Shown here piece after piece: positions 28,647 to 37,511 of a stretch of 64,000 nt of DNA. The notes below the pieces were generated by a model that was not told the origin of the DNA, ran no database searches, and saw only the letters and a program-made list of their open reading frames with translations. Source of the DNA: Candidatus Acidulidesulfobacter diazotrophicus (lineage in GTDB: Bacteria > SZUA-79 > Acidulodesulfobacterales > Acidulodesulfobacteraceae); the NCBI GenBank assembly GCA_004195025.1, contig SGBB01000012.1:1-64000 (forward strand), in the 5' to 3' direction. Within the stretch, counting starts at the first letter, position 1. Each line of letters starts with the position of its first letter. A program made the position numbers and the translations under genes.

Positions 28647-28868
28647 TTAATTAGCTTTATCTAATAAATAATCTTCATTGTATTCACAAGAAAATAAAGA
28701 TTTCAACGAGAATTTTTTAGAAGCGTCAAGAATTTCTATGCCTACTATTTCGTTTTTATCCGTGGTATCTATATTTAATCCTTCTTTTACTTCAATGACG
28801 CCTGTAGGTATATCATCCGATAGCCTTAAATATGCGGCATCTACATCTTTATCATAATATATTTTCAT
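28647..28868 (-). CDS. DUF2283 domain protein
   Basis: This 73-residue protein has the family start MKIYYDKDVDAAYLRLSDD and the IVGIEILDAS segment. DUF2283 proteins are very often paired with a DUF4258 protein, as here, where the upstream gene overlaps it by 17 bases. The pair is thought to be toxin-antitoxin-like, but the activity is not established. Confidence 0.8.
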   Translation of the reverse strand: MKIYYDKDVDAAYLRLSDDIPTGVIEVKEGLNIDTTDKNEIVGIEILDASKKFSLKSLFSCEYNEDYLLDKAN

Positions 28869-29112
28869 TTTTATATCCCCTTTTTAGTGGAAAAACGCTA
28901 ATTATAATTAATTTATCGGCTTCAGCGGTAAAAATTATTTTTATAGGATATACGTATTTTTCAGATAATTCTTTATTTATAATATCATGTTTTCCGTATA
29001 TTATTTTATTTTTTTTTAAATATTCGTTTAATGTATTAATTATATCAATCTCGGCGATACTATACAGTTTTATTCTTCTTTCTGCATGTCTTGAAAATTC
29101 AATTTTAGTCAT
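28852..29112 (-). CDS. DUF4258 domain protein
   Basis: This 86-residue protein has SRHAERRIKLYSI near the N-terminus and VYPIKIIFTAEADKLIIISVF, the fold pattern of the RelE/BrnT-like DUF4258 family. It overlaps the DUF2283 gene downstream, suggesting one transcript with coupled translation and a toxin-antitoxin type pair. Confidence 0.75.
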   Translation of the reverse strand: MTKIEFSRHAERRIKLYSIAEIDIINTLNEYLKKNKIIYGKHDIINKELSEKYVYPIKIIFTAEADKLIIISVFPLKRGYKNENIL

Positions 29113-29326
29113 TTTAATTATTGGAATAATATGAAATATTTTTTATAACATAAATTTACTATAAATTTTTACTGTAATATTTTTTGATTTTACTATTATC
29201 GTTTACTATTTAAAATAGTTTTTAAAAAATAAGCAAGACAAGAAGACAGATAAGACAAGCCTTATAGTTATTGCTTTATCGCTATCTTGTCTTTATCTTG
29301 CGTCTCATGAGGAAGATAAAGACAAA

Positions 29327-29710
29327 TTATTCTTTTTTTCCTTTTTTAATGACTGAATGTATCGAAGAAATACATTTATAAGCGGCAAACATTAAATCAT
29401 TGTTGTTAGATTTAAAAATATCTTTAGTCATGAGAATCATATTTTCAAGTTTTTTGTCTTCTTTTTCAACAGATTTTCCTGAAGAAATATCGCTTAAAAA
29501 ATAATTTATATCGGTATTTAAAAACCCTGCTATTTTTGCAAGGTAGTCTAAAGGTATTTTAATTTTGCCGGTTTCATAACGCCAAATCTGGACATACTCT
29601 ACATCTAATATTTCTGAAAGTTTTTCCTGCGATATATTCAATTCTTTTCTTTTATTTTTAATTTTAAGACCTATGTTTTTAAAAAGGTCTAAATCTTTAT
29701 TTCTCGGCAT
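29327..29710 (-). CDS. XRE-family helix-turn-helix regulator
   Basis: The protein has 127 residues. Residues 8-66 are a standard HTH_3 domain (KIKNKRKELNISQEKLSEIL, then YVQIWRYETGKIKIPLDYL). The C-terminal half is helical and unassigned. It is transcribed away from the lipoprotein and outer-membrane genes and may control itself and that divergent operon through the 225-base region between them. Confidence 0.85.
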   Translation of the reverse strand: MPRNKDLDLFKNIGLKIKNKRKELNISQEKLSEILDVEYVQIWRYETGKIKIPLDYLAKIAGFLNTDINYFLSDISSGKSVEKEDKKLENMILMTKDIFKSNNNDLMFAAYKCISSIHSVIKKGKKE

Positions 29711-29935
29711 TTCACTTTTTTAGAATTATTTAATTTAATTTATATCTATTATTGTAATAAAAAGTTAAAAATACTATTACATATAACGCAATTATTTTAT
29801 TGACTTATTTCTTTATTAGTAATATTATTAGATAAAATTATTTAAATATTTATTGTAATATTTTATAAAAATTATTATTATACATATAATTATGTATTAA
29901 ATTAAAAAACTAAAATCTTATTTGCACAATATTAA

Positions 29936-30919
29936 ATGAAAATAATAAAAAAGATAACAACCGTTGTATTTTTTATCTTTATTTTAGCTTTTTCTTCTTT
30001 AATTTTTTCCGGATGCGGAACAATGATGGGGCAAACCCCCCATCAATTTATAATTAATTCTACTCCTGAACATGCCAATGTAGCGTTAAATAACCCAAAT
30101 TTAATTATTGGTCAAACGCCGACTTCTTTAAAATTAATCCATCATTGGCATTTTCAATGGACTAATACGCATCAAATCTTTATATTTTCAAAAAAAGGTT
30201 ACAAAGTTGCTAAGTTATTTATCTATATTGTGCCTAATACTGCTGCAAATTTAGAAGATTTGCCTTTAGATTTTCTAACTTTTGGTCTTAGTGGATGGGT
30301 TGACACAGAAACCGGCGCAGATTATCAAATATGGAATCAAGCTAAGCTTTGTTATGCAAATTCTTATGGTAGTTTTAATCAATGTGAAAAAGTTACTATT
30401 AACCCGCAAGGTTTTAATATTAAAATGTTGCCTCTTAATCATTTAGAGCATATTAATGATATAGCTGAACAAAATAATAACCAAATTAAAAATTTATCAA
30501 ATAAAATTATCGTGCATGAAATATTTTTACATTTACCGCCAAAATATAAACGTGTTTATAAATTTTCGGTAAATAATGATGCTAAAATAGCAGGCAGTTT
30601 TAAATCAAAAAATAAAATAAATCTTTTTATATTTACCAAACACGAATATCACGAATTTTTAAATAACAGCGGAAGTTATGATAGTATATATGATTCTGGG
30701 CATGTTGATTCTTCATCGTTTAGTAAAAAATTGAATAATGGAAAATACTATTTAGTTTTATACAACGGCAATAAATCACGTTCTACAACGATTAGTATAA
30801 CAAAACATATAATAATTTATAATAACAATTTAATTAGTAATCCTAAAATTGTTAATGATAATTATTTAATAAGCAAAAGTTGGCATAATTTTAACAAATT
30901 ACTTCATAAACAACAGTAG
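29936..30919 (+). CDS. Outer-membrane lipoprotein, PEGA-like N-terminus
   Basis: This 327-residue protein has a signal peptide and the lipobox LIFSGC (Cys at about 27). The following STPEHANVALNN and IGQTPTSLKL resemble the PEGA surface-domain repeat. The remainder is low in charge and rich in Asn and Lys, without a known domain. It is followed 20 bases later by an outer-membrane protein gene, so the two probably act together at the cell surface. Confidence 0.65.
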   Translation: MKIIKKITTVVFFIFILAFSSLIFSGCGTMMGQTPHQFIINSTPEHANVALNNPNLIIGQTPTSLKLIHHWHFQWTNTHQIFIFSKKGYKVAKLFIYIVPNTAANLEDLPLDFLTFGLSGWVDTETGADYQIWNQAKLCYANSYGSFNQCEKVTINPQGFNIKMLPLNHLEHINDIAEQNNNQIKNLSNKIIVHEIFLHLPPKYKRVYKFSVNNDAKIAGSFKSKNKINLFIFTKHEYHEFLNNSGSYDSIYDSGHVDSSSFSKKLNNGKYYLVLYNGNKSRSTTISITKHIIIYNNNLISNPKIVNDNYLISKSWHNFNKLLHKQQ

Positions 30920-30940
30920 ATTTAATCTTTTGGAGGAAAA

Positions 30941-32020
30941 ATGAAAATGAAGAAGATATTAATTTTTCTTGTTATTATTTTTATGTTTAGCGCTATCAAT
31001 GTTTATGCACAATCTATGTCAAAATATGGCTATCCATCTAATTACCATCCAAGCAAGAAAACAACTACTACATCAAACTCTGGCTATCCTGTCAGTCAGA
31101 AGCAAAATAATAATCAAAATTATTCAAATATAAATCCAGCAATATTGTCTGTGAATAATATGTTAAGCATATCCTTTTCGGATTTAGGTTTAAATTATGG
31201 GGAATACAACGATGGGTCTGTTGCGAGCATTAATAATAAATATTTAGATACCAATAACGGTTCTATAAAAGGATTTAATATAAGCGGTTCAAACACATAT
31301 TATAATTGGTATACTAATGTAAATTTTAGTTATTATACAGGTAATGATACATATTCAGGTTATATTCCATCATATAGCGGAACCCTTCAAAATCCTCAAA
31401 TAATAATCTCGCCTCTTACACAAACAAGCAGCAGTAAAATATATAATTTCAATTTAAAAATTGGCTATATGTTCCCGATAACTAATAAATTTGTTCTTAC
31501 GCCTTATGGAATGATAGGCTGGCATATATGGGATAGAGGAGACAATACTATCCAATATGCACATTACTCAAATTTGTTAGCAATGGTCGGTATTTTAGCT
31601 CAGTATGCAATTGCGCCAGAACTCGTTGGCAATGTGGATTTAGGTTATGGAACAACATTTGACGCTAAAGCAAAAGAAAATCATAATATGAGCGGTGGCG
31701 CACTTTATTGTCAAAATACAGTAAGTTCGTGCAATCCTTTTCTTATCGGCGAAGATACTATTACTTTTAACTTAGGTTCTAAGGCTATATACAACCTTTC
31801 AGCAGGTTTAGATTATAGATTTAATAATAACTTTCATATTTTTGGCAATGTAAACTATGAAAGATTTGAATACGGGCAGTCTTCTACCGTTTATTTAACG
31901 CCTACAAATATATATAACAACGACGGCGTTTTAGTAAATAAATTACCAAATAATTATACAGAGCCAAACAGTGTAACTAATGAAATAATTTACAGCATTG
32001 GTATAGGATATTCATTTTAA
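30941..32020 (+). CDS. Outer-membrane beta-barrel protein
   Basis: The protein has 359 residues and a signal peptide cleaved after VYAQS. Alternating aromatic/polar strands run through the protein (for example FVLTPYGMIGWHIWDRGD and LSAGLDYRFNNNFHIFGNVN), and it ends in IIYSIGIGYSF with a C-terminal Phe, the barrel-insertion signature. It resembles the autotransporter-barrel/OmpW-type porin-like family. GGAGG lies four bases before the ATG. A hairpin AAACCCTT/AAGGGTTT at 32168-32190 may end the transcript. Confidence 0.75.
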   Translation: MKMKKILIFLVIIFMFSAINVYAQSMSKYGYPSNYHPSKKTTTTSNSGYPVSQKQNNNQNYSNINPAILSVNNMLSISFSDLGLNYGEYNDGSVASINNKYLDTNNGSIKGFNISGSNTYYNWYTNVNFSYYTGNDTYSGYIPSYSGTLQNPQIIISPLTQTSSSKIYNFNLKIGYMFPITNKFVLTPYGMIGWHIWDRGDNTIQYAHYSNLLAMVGILAQYAIAPELVGNVDLGYGTTFDAKAKENHNMSGGALYCQNTVSSCNPFLIGEDTITFNLGSKAIYNLSAGLDYRFNNNFHIFGNVNYERFEYGQSSTVYLTPTNIYNNDGVLVNKLPNNYTEPNSVTNEIIYSIGIGYSF

Positions 32021-32290
32021 CGGATTATACAATATAATATGTTATAAATCTTATTTGCACGATAAAAAATAATACCGATTAAATTTACTTTTAATATATA
32101 TGTTTGTATCAAAAAATAAATATGCCTTTAAAACTGCTTAAAACAGCCTTAAATAGTATGTTTCATTAAACCCTTGATATATAAGGGTTTGCGGGCTTAT
32201 ATATAACCATAACTAACGCCCGTTTCCTACGGTTTAAGTATGTTTTTAAAATATAAATCTTAAAAGTTCGCAATTTATAAAAATATTAAT

Positions 32291-33256
32291 ATGTATACTG
32301 AAACCCAGCTAACAGGCTATTTAGATGGAATACGAGATATTATAACAAGACCTGAAAAAACCCACCAGAGGTTTGGACATGGAGAAGCCACTTTCACTCC
32401 TGTATTTGACAGGCTCATTAACTATTCTGAATTAAATATAGAATCTGTTTTTCAAGAACAAAGCATAAGAACCGGCAATAGACCAGATTTTTCAATTTAT
32501 AGTGACGACAAATTAATAGGATGCATAGAATGTAAAAAAACTTCAATAAGCCTTGATAGCGAAGACTGTTATAATCAAGTACAAAAATACTCAAAAGAAT
32601 ATAATAATGTTATATTGACTAATTTTATTGAGTTTAGATTGTATCAAAATTCAAGATTAGTAGATACTATGTTGTTTGATAACCTTTATAAAGCAAGTTC
32701 CGAAAATGTTAAACATTTTAATAATCTTATAGTAAGCTTTTTTAAATACGGCAGCCTTTATAATAAAAGACTAAATAAACATACAGATTGGATAAGCAAA
32801 AATGCAAATAATTATGGATTCGCATTTCCCACATGGGAAATAATATCTTTACTAACTGGCTTTTTTGTTCCCTCGGTTATAAAAAATATTATATTTATAT
32901 TTTTATACAGAAAGTTAAAATCTAATCCTGATTCTTGGTTGGAATTAGTAGAGATAATGGCGTTTATTTTGATGATAACAATTGTCATAATGTTCAAAAA
33001 TTTTAAAATATTTAATTTAAAAATTTTCCAAAAAATTTCACAACAATGGATATGGATGACAATCGGAACAATTTTAGCGGTATGTATAACATTTCTTTCA
33101 ACAAAAGTGGCCGGTTTTCCGTATGTTTTATTATCTCCTACATTCCATAGTCACGTAAAAAATGATATTAAAATTGGTTTGTTTATAGGTATCGCCGTAA
33201 TTTTCATTTTAGCATCGCTTATTGGTTATAGCGCACTTAAAAAGTATAAAAAGTAA
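32291..33256 (+). CDS. Membrane-anchored PD-(D/E)XK nuclease-like protein
   Basis: The protein has 321 residues. Residues 1-145 resemble the N-terminal nuclease domain of type ISP/type I restriction enzymes. NRPDFSIY (Asp66) and IGCIECKK (Glu80, Lys82) give the D...ExK active site, followed by YNNVILTNFIEFRLYQN. Instead of a helicase or methyltransferase, the C-terminal half has four hydrophobic helices (about 185-210, 222-242, 258-280, 295-315) and a basic tail. It should sit in the inner membrane with the nuclease in the cytoplasm. It is followed 12 bases later by a TPR gene. A defence role is inferred, not shown. Confidence 0.65.
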   Translation: MYTETQLTGYLDGIRDIITRPEKTHQRFGHGEATFTPVFDRLINYSELNIESVFQEQSIRTGNRPDFSIYSDDKLIGCIECKKTSISLDSEDCYNQVQKYSKEYNNVILTNFIEFRLYQNSRLVDTMLFDNLYKASSENVKHFNNLIVSFFKYGSLYNKRLNKHTDWISKNANNYGFAFPTWEIISLLTGFFVPSVIKNIIFIFLYRKLKSNPDSWLELVEIMAFILMITIVIMFKNFKIFNLKIFQKISQQWIWMTIGTILAVCITFLSTKVAGFPYVLLSPTFHSHVKNDIKIGLFIGIAVIFILASLIGYSALKKYKK

Positions 33257-33268
33257 AAAGAGGCATAA

Positions 33269-34651
33269 ATGTTTACAGAGAAAAAAATAAAAAATTTAAT
33301 TGCTGGTACTTATAAGAAGCTTCAAGATGTCAATGAATTTTTAATTGATATAAAGACATCCTGTGAAATCGATAAAAATAAGTTAGACGAATATAATAAA
33401 TTAAAAAATGATATTAATAATCTGCTTGAAACGATAAATTATGATTTTTTACACATGGATGCGAACGAAAATGAATCCCCGGCTATAGAAATAGAACAAA
33501 ATAAATATTATAATAATGCAGACGTGTTTTATAACAAAGGCTTAGCATATATAAAAAACAATGAACAGGAAAAAGCGCTTATTGAATTTACCAAAGCAAT
33601 CAGTTTAGAACAAAATAACCCAGATTATTATCTTAAAAAGGGCGATGCGCTAAAGAACATGGAACGGTTTAACGAAGCATTGACAGAGTATAATAATGCT
33701 ATTAGGCTCAACACGCAAAATCCTGATTGTTATATAAGTAGGGGTGATCTTTTTCATAAAATGAAGCTATATAGAGAATCTCTTTTGGATTTTGATAGGG
33801 CGATAATGTTAAATCCCAAAATTGCAGATTATTATTTTGCTAAAGGTAAGGTTTTATATGATTCGCGACAATATAATGATGCGATAAACGAATACAATAA
33901 AGCATTGGATTTAAAGCCCGATGAATCTCTTTATTATAACGCAAGGGGAAATGCCTACTTAGAACTGGAACAATATGACAAATCAATGATAGAATATGAA
34001 AAAGCTATCGAAATTAATCCAAATGTCCCAAAATATCACCTGAATAAAGGTATATGCTATGACGATATTAAAAATTATGATGAAGCATTGCGAGAACTTG
34101 ATATCGGGATAAGCCTAAATCCGGAAGAAATTAGCAATTATTATTATATGAAAGCAGAAATTTTTTATGATTTAGAACAATACGAAGAAGCGATACATAA
34201 CTATGATTTAGCAATAAAAGCAGATCTAAATAATCCTGACTATCATTTTGGAAGAGCTGATTCACTATCTGAATTAAAAAAATACGACGAAGCGCTTAAG
34301 GAATATGATATTGCTATCGGCATTAATCCCGGCTTTACAGATGCATATGCTGCTAAAGCTTGGACGCTTATAGAAACAGGCAAGTTTGACGAGGCGGAAT
34401 TAATAATCAACGACGGTCTAAAAATTGACCCATTTTCTGATTATCTTCTTCTGACTTATTTTGAGCTGTTGGCTTTAAAAGGAGAAACCGCTGAAGCAAT
34501 AAAACTCATAGAAGGGAAAGTTAAATTAAATCCATCTCTTAATGTCTTAATTTGTTATCAGATGAAATTAGATTTTGAAAATGAATCCTCTACGGATATT
34601 GAAAAAGAAGCGCTCAAATTGTATCTGGAAAAAAATTGCAATTCAAGATAA
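33269..34651 (+). CDS. Tetratricopeptide-repeat protein
   Basis: The protein has 460 residues. A helical N-terminus (1-80) is followed by about ten TPR units (from YNKGLAYIKNNEQEKALIEF onward, each with the KAIxLNP-type second helix), filling residues 85-440. There is no signal peptide. It is a protein-protein scaffold. Its gene directly follows the membrane nuclease gene and probably shares its transcript. Confidence 0.85.
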   Translation: MFTEKKIKNLIAGTYKKLQDVNEFLIDIKTSCEIDKNKLDEYNKLKNDINNLLETINYDFLHMDANENESPAIEIEQNKYYNNADVFYNKGLAYIKNNEQEKALIEFTKAISLEQNNPDYYLKKGDALKNMERFNEALTEYNNAIRLNTQNPDCYISRGDLFHKMKLYRESLLDFDRAIMLNPKIADYYFAKGKVLYDSRQYNDAINEYNKALDLKPDESLYYNARGNAYLELEQYDKSMIEYEKAIEINPNVPKYHLNKGICYDDIKNYDEALRELDIGISLNPEEISNYYYMKAEIFYDLEQYEEAIHNYDLAIKADLNNPDYHFGRADSLSELKKYDEALKEYDIAIGINPGFTDAYAAKAWTLIETGKFDEAELIINDGLKIDPFSDYLLLTYFELLALKGETAEAIKLIEGKVKLNPSLNVLICYQMKLDFENESSTDIEKEALKLYLEKNCNSR

Positions 34652-35122
34652 GAAAAATTAATATTTACAAATTGATGATATATTTATTAAATATAATGAC
34701 CATTTCGGACACCATAGACGGATATTTTTAGATACTTGAAAACTGGATAATTTGGAAATATTTGACATATTTGACATCATTTTAAATGTCATTACTTTTA
34801 TAATTTGGATATTTTATAACTATTTAATTTAATTAATTAATCAATATCTTAATTTTTTTTAATTGTAATTTTATTTTTTCAGATTTTTTACCTAATTTTA
34901 CTATAAATTTTTACTATAAATCTATTGCTTTTCGATATTAAATCGGCGCATATAACCGTAAATACATAGCCGTTAATAGCCTTTTTTATCGCCATTATTA
35001 TAATATTTTAATAGTTTTAATTTATATCACTTGACAATCATATTCACGCATATTAACATTGCACACCGCTAATGCAGATATTTACAGACTTTAGCGACAA
35101 AATTAACCTAAATTAAGTAGGC
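34652..35122. other. AT-rich intergenic region, nothing recognised
   Basis: These 470 bases lie between the TPR gene and the small HMA-like gene. A short repeat ATATTTGACAT occurs twice near 34758-34778. No gene or RNA was found. Confidence 0.45.
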
Positions 35123-35128
35123 GTGTTT

Positions 35129-35356
35129 ATGAAAATGATTAAAATCGATGTTGGCGGGATGGTGTCTGAAAAATGCGTTGATAAAATCAATGAGGCTATT
35201 CAAACTATTCACGGTATAAAAATAGTTGACGCCGTTTTAAATGAAAATGCCGTTTATATTATCATAGAAAACAATATCGATATAGAAGGTATTAAAAATA
35301 TTATCAGGAAGGCAGGCTATATTCCGGGACTTCATATCAGCTGGGTTATATCCTAA
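35129..35356 (+). CDS. HMA-like small protein without the CxxC pair
   Basis: About 75 residues have the beta-alpha-beta-beta-alpha-beta layout of heavy-metal-associated (MerP/CopZ-like) domains: IKIDVGGMVSEKCVDKINEA, then IHGIKIVDAVL, then IRKAGY. The metal motif GMxCxxC is reduced to GMVSEKC, so one Cys is lost and metal binding is doubtful. I start at the ATG at 35129; a GTG at 35123 and an ATG at 35135 are alternatives. Confidence 0.55.
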   Translation: MKMIKIDVGGMVSEKCVDKINEAIQTIHGIKIVDAVLNENAVYIIIENNIDIEGIKNIIRKAGYIPGLHISWVIS

Positions 35357-35548
35357 AACAGCCTTGAAAATCTTTTACAACGGTAAAAACAGGCGTTTAT
35401 TCAGGGCTGTTAATGGTTTTATATTAACCGCAAATCAGAAGCTTATAAATAAAGCCCCTGACGGCGACATCTCAAAAAATGCCTTTTAAACCCACACAAA
35501 TGCGTTTTAAGGGCTATATGCTTTTAACGGCTTAAGTAGTTTATAGCC

Positions 35549-36925
35549 TTAAAATAAAAATTTCAATTTTACGGCAGGGTTTAATTCAAGAGACATTGCA
35601 TATCTGGAATAAAGAGCACAGTTCATATTCTTAAGACATCCGATGTAATTCTTATTCTTACAGGCATTACATGCTATACAGAAAGCACTTAGTGGTATGT
35701 CGCTATCGTAATCCCATTTAAATTCTTTTTTGTAAAATTCTAAAATATCGTAATAAGTAAACCTTCCTAAATTATAATCTTTTAAATCATCAATAGTATT
35801 AACGGCTTTCAATCTAAGATAATAGTTATCATTATAAATATTTTTAGGTAATAATGATTTCCACTGTTTACTTTCTTTGTTATAGCTCGGTCGAATCCAT
35901 CCTTCAAAACCAAGAAAAGATATAATATGCGAGATTATTTCTAAAGAGGCTTTTTCTTTAAGTATTGTTTTTATAAGCTTTATTATTTTTATATCATCGC
36001 TTGTTTCTTGAGGTCGTCCTTTGTTCCTCCCGCTTGTAATTATTATATCTTTAGGATACTTTTCTATCGTAAAGTTATCATTACAAATATTTTCCAATTT
36101 TTTAATCAAAGCTGGAAAAGCACTATTTTCATTTAAACTTTTAATATAGTTTTTATATATGCTAATTTTGTCATTGACTGGTTTAAAGTCCACGATATCA
36201 AGTTTTTCCTTGCTTTCCTTGCTTATATTTTTATTTTTATAATAATATTGCTGAACAAGCCTTGAGATACCAGAACCCCACGATTCAAAAAGAAACTCCA
36301 ATAATTCCTCTGAACCGTCAAATTCTCTTATTTGTTGCCTTATAAGATCATCTAAAATAATAGAGTTTATTATAGGTATTCTCTTAAAAAATCCGGATAA
36401 AAAGTCTTTAAATTCCCCGCTTTTGATTAAGTTCCTTACCTTGTTAAGTCTAATTGCGTAATCGCCGTTAATACGGCAAGTTCTAATAAATATCTCCTTT
36501 GACATCCATTTATCCCAATCATCGTTAAAACACATTTCTATTATTTTATAGCATTTTTCATAATTTTTATCGTTTCCCGCTTTTGTTGTATCAAAGAACC
36601 CCCTTTTAATTTTATACCCCCAAACTATATTCAGATTGTCGTCTTTTAATGCCTCTATTTTTTTAATGTCGCTCTCGATTAAAGCATTATTTTTATGTGA
36701 GGTTATTTTTTTAGTTAATTCAAATATTGTCTTTAAGTTCTTTATATAACCACTCAGATAAATGCCTACACCCCTATAAGAAGATTCTTTACGAATATGG
36801 CTTTCTATCCTAAATACGCATATCATAAAAATTAAAGGCTTTACATCTATTTTTTTGTTTTCAAGGATTTCTAATAACCCGCTGAATCCCTTTTTTTCTA
36901 AGTTATTATATGCGTCATTATTCAT
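35549..36925 (-). CDS. Unknown 458-residue protein with C-terminal cysteine cluster
   Basis: This large helical, lysine-rich protein has no family I recognise. Near the C-terminus is AFCIACNACKNKNYIGCLKN with one further Cys (spacing C-x2-C-x2-C-x8-C-x5-C), which could bind zinc or an iron-sulfur cluster. A basic stretch GRNKGRPQE lies in the middle. The gene is divergent from the excisionase-like gene at 37026 and its base composition matches the surrounding accessory DNA. Confidence 0.5.
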   Translation of the reverse strand: MNNDAYNNLEKKGFSGLLEILENKKIDVKPLIFMICVFRIESHIRKESSYRGVGIYLSGYIKNLKTIFELTKKITSHKNNALIESDIKKIEALKDDNLNIVWGYKIKRGFFDTTKAGNDKNYEKCYKIIEMCFNDDWDKWMSKEIFIRTCRINGDYAIRLNKVRNLIKSGEFKDFLSGFFKRIPIINSIILDDLIRQQIREFDGSEELLEFLFESWGSGISRLVQQYYYKNKNISKESKEKLDIVDFKPVNDKISIYKNYIKSLNENSAFPALIKKLENICNDNFTIEKYPKDIIITSGRNKGRPQETSDDIKIIKLIKTILKEKASLEIISHIISFLGFEGWIRPSYNKESKQWKSLLPKNIYNDNYYLRLKAVNTIDDLKDYNLGRFTYYDILEFYKKEFKWDYDSDIPLSAFCIACNACKNKNYIGCLKNMNCALYSRYAMSLELNPAVKLKFLF

Positions 36926-37025
36926 AATTTTTTTCGCATTTTTCGTCTTTTTAAATTGCCTATTTAAGCTAAATTTAATGATGTATATTGACTATTATAC
37001 ATCATAAAGAAAGTAAACAAAAATT

Positions 37026-37220
37026 ATGAAAAAATTAAGTTTCACGATAAAAGAATTTTCAAGAATTCACAAAATAGACCAGTTTTCAACTTACCGAGCA
37101 ATCTGGAGCAAGAGAATTAAAGCGACAAAAATTGGCGGCAAATGGTTTATTTCTTTGAACGAATCAAATAATTTTAAAAAATACAAAAAAGGGGAGGTGA
37201 AAATAGCACATGCCAACTAA
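37026..37220 (+). CDS. Excisionase-like helix-turn-helix protein
   Basis: The protein has 64 residues. FTIKEFSRIHKIDQFSTYRA followed by KRIKATKIGGKWFI is the winged-helix pattern of MerR/Xis-type HTH_17 proteins. It starts a rightward group of plasmid/phage-like replication genes. The next small gene overlaps its end by 11 bases. Confidence 0.7.
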   Translation: MKKLSFTIKEFSRIHKIDQFSTYRAIWSKRIKATKIGGKWFISLNESNNFKKYKKGEVKIAHAN

Positions 37221-37362
37221 ACGAGAGTTATACGAGGAAAACGAAGCACTGAGAGATATTCTCGAAGACGTAAAAACCCGATTAAACGACATCGATTCAG
37301 ACGAAGACGATTCGGAAGATGAGGATGAGGAAGAATCTGAAGAGAGCGAAGACGAGGATTAA
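37210..37362 (+). CDS. 50-residue, extremely acidic small protein
   Basis: The ATG at 37210 lies nine bases after GGAGGTGA and overlaps the end of the HTH gene in another frame. The N-terminal half is a short coiled coil (ELYEENEALRDILEDVKTRL). The C-terminal half is almost all Asp, Glu and Ser. About 26 of 50 residues are acidic. It is followed at once by a terminator. DNA mimics and acidic anti-restriction or chaperone-like phage proteins look like this, but no family is assigned. Confidence 0.6.
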   Translation: MPTKRELYEENEALRDILEDVKTRLNDIDSDEDDSEDEDEEESEESEDED

Positions 37363-37369
37363 AACCGCC

Positions 37370-37393
37370 AAGCCCCTGTTCTGGCAGGGGCTT
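37370..37393 (+). terminator. Rho-independent terminator
   Basis: AAGCCCCTG, loop TTCTGG, CAGGGGCTT followed by TCATTTT, eight bases after the acidic gene. Confidence 0.8.
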
Positions 37394-37511
37394 TCATTTT
37401 AACTTTTAAAACGGTTTTTCTTAATGACTAATAGTTTTCTACCTGTTAGCCCGTTTTAAAGCCTTAAAAGGCAAATTTGAAAGCTTCTTAATAACATTAA
37501 TGAGACTTATT

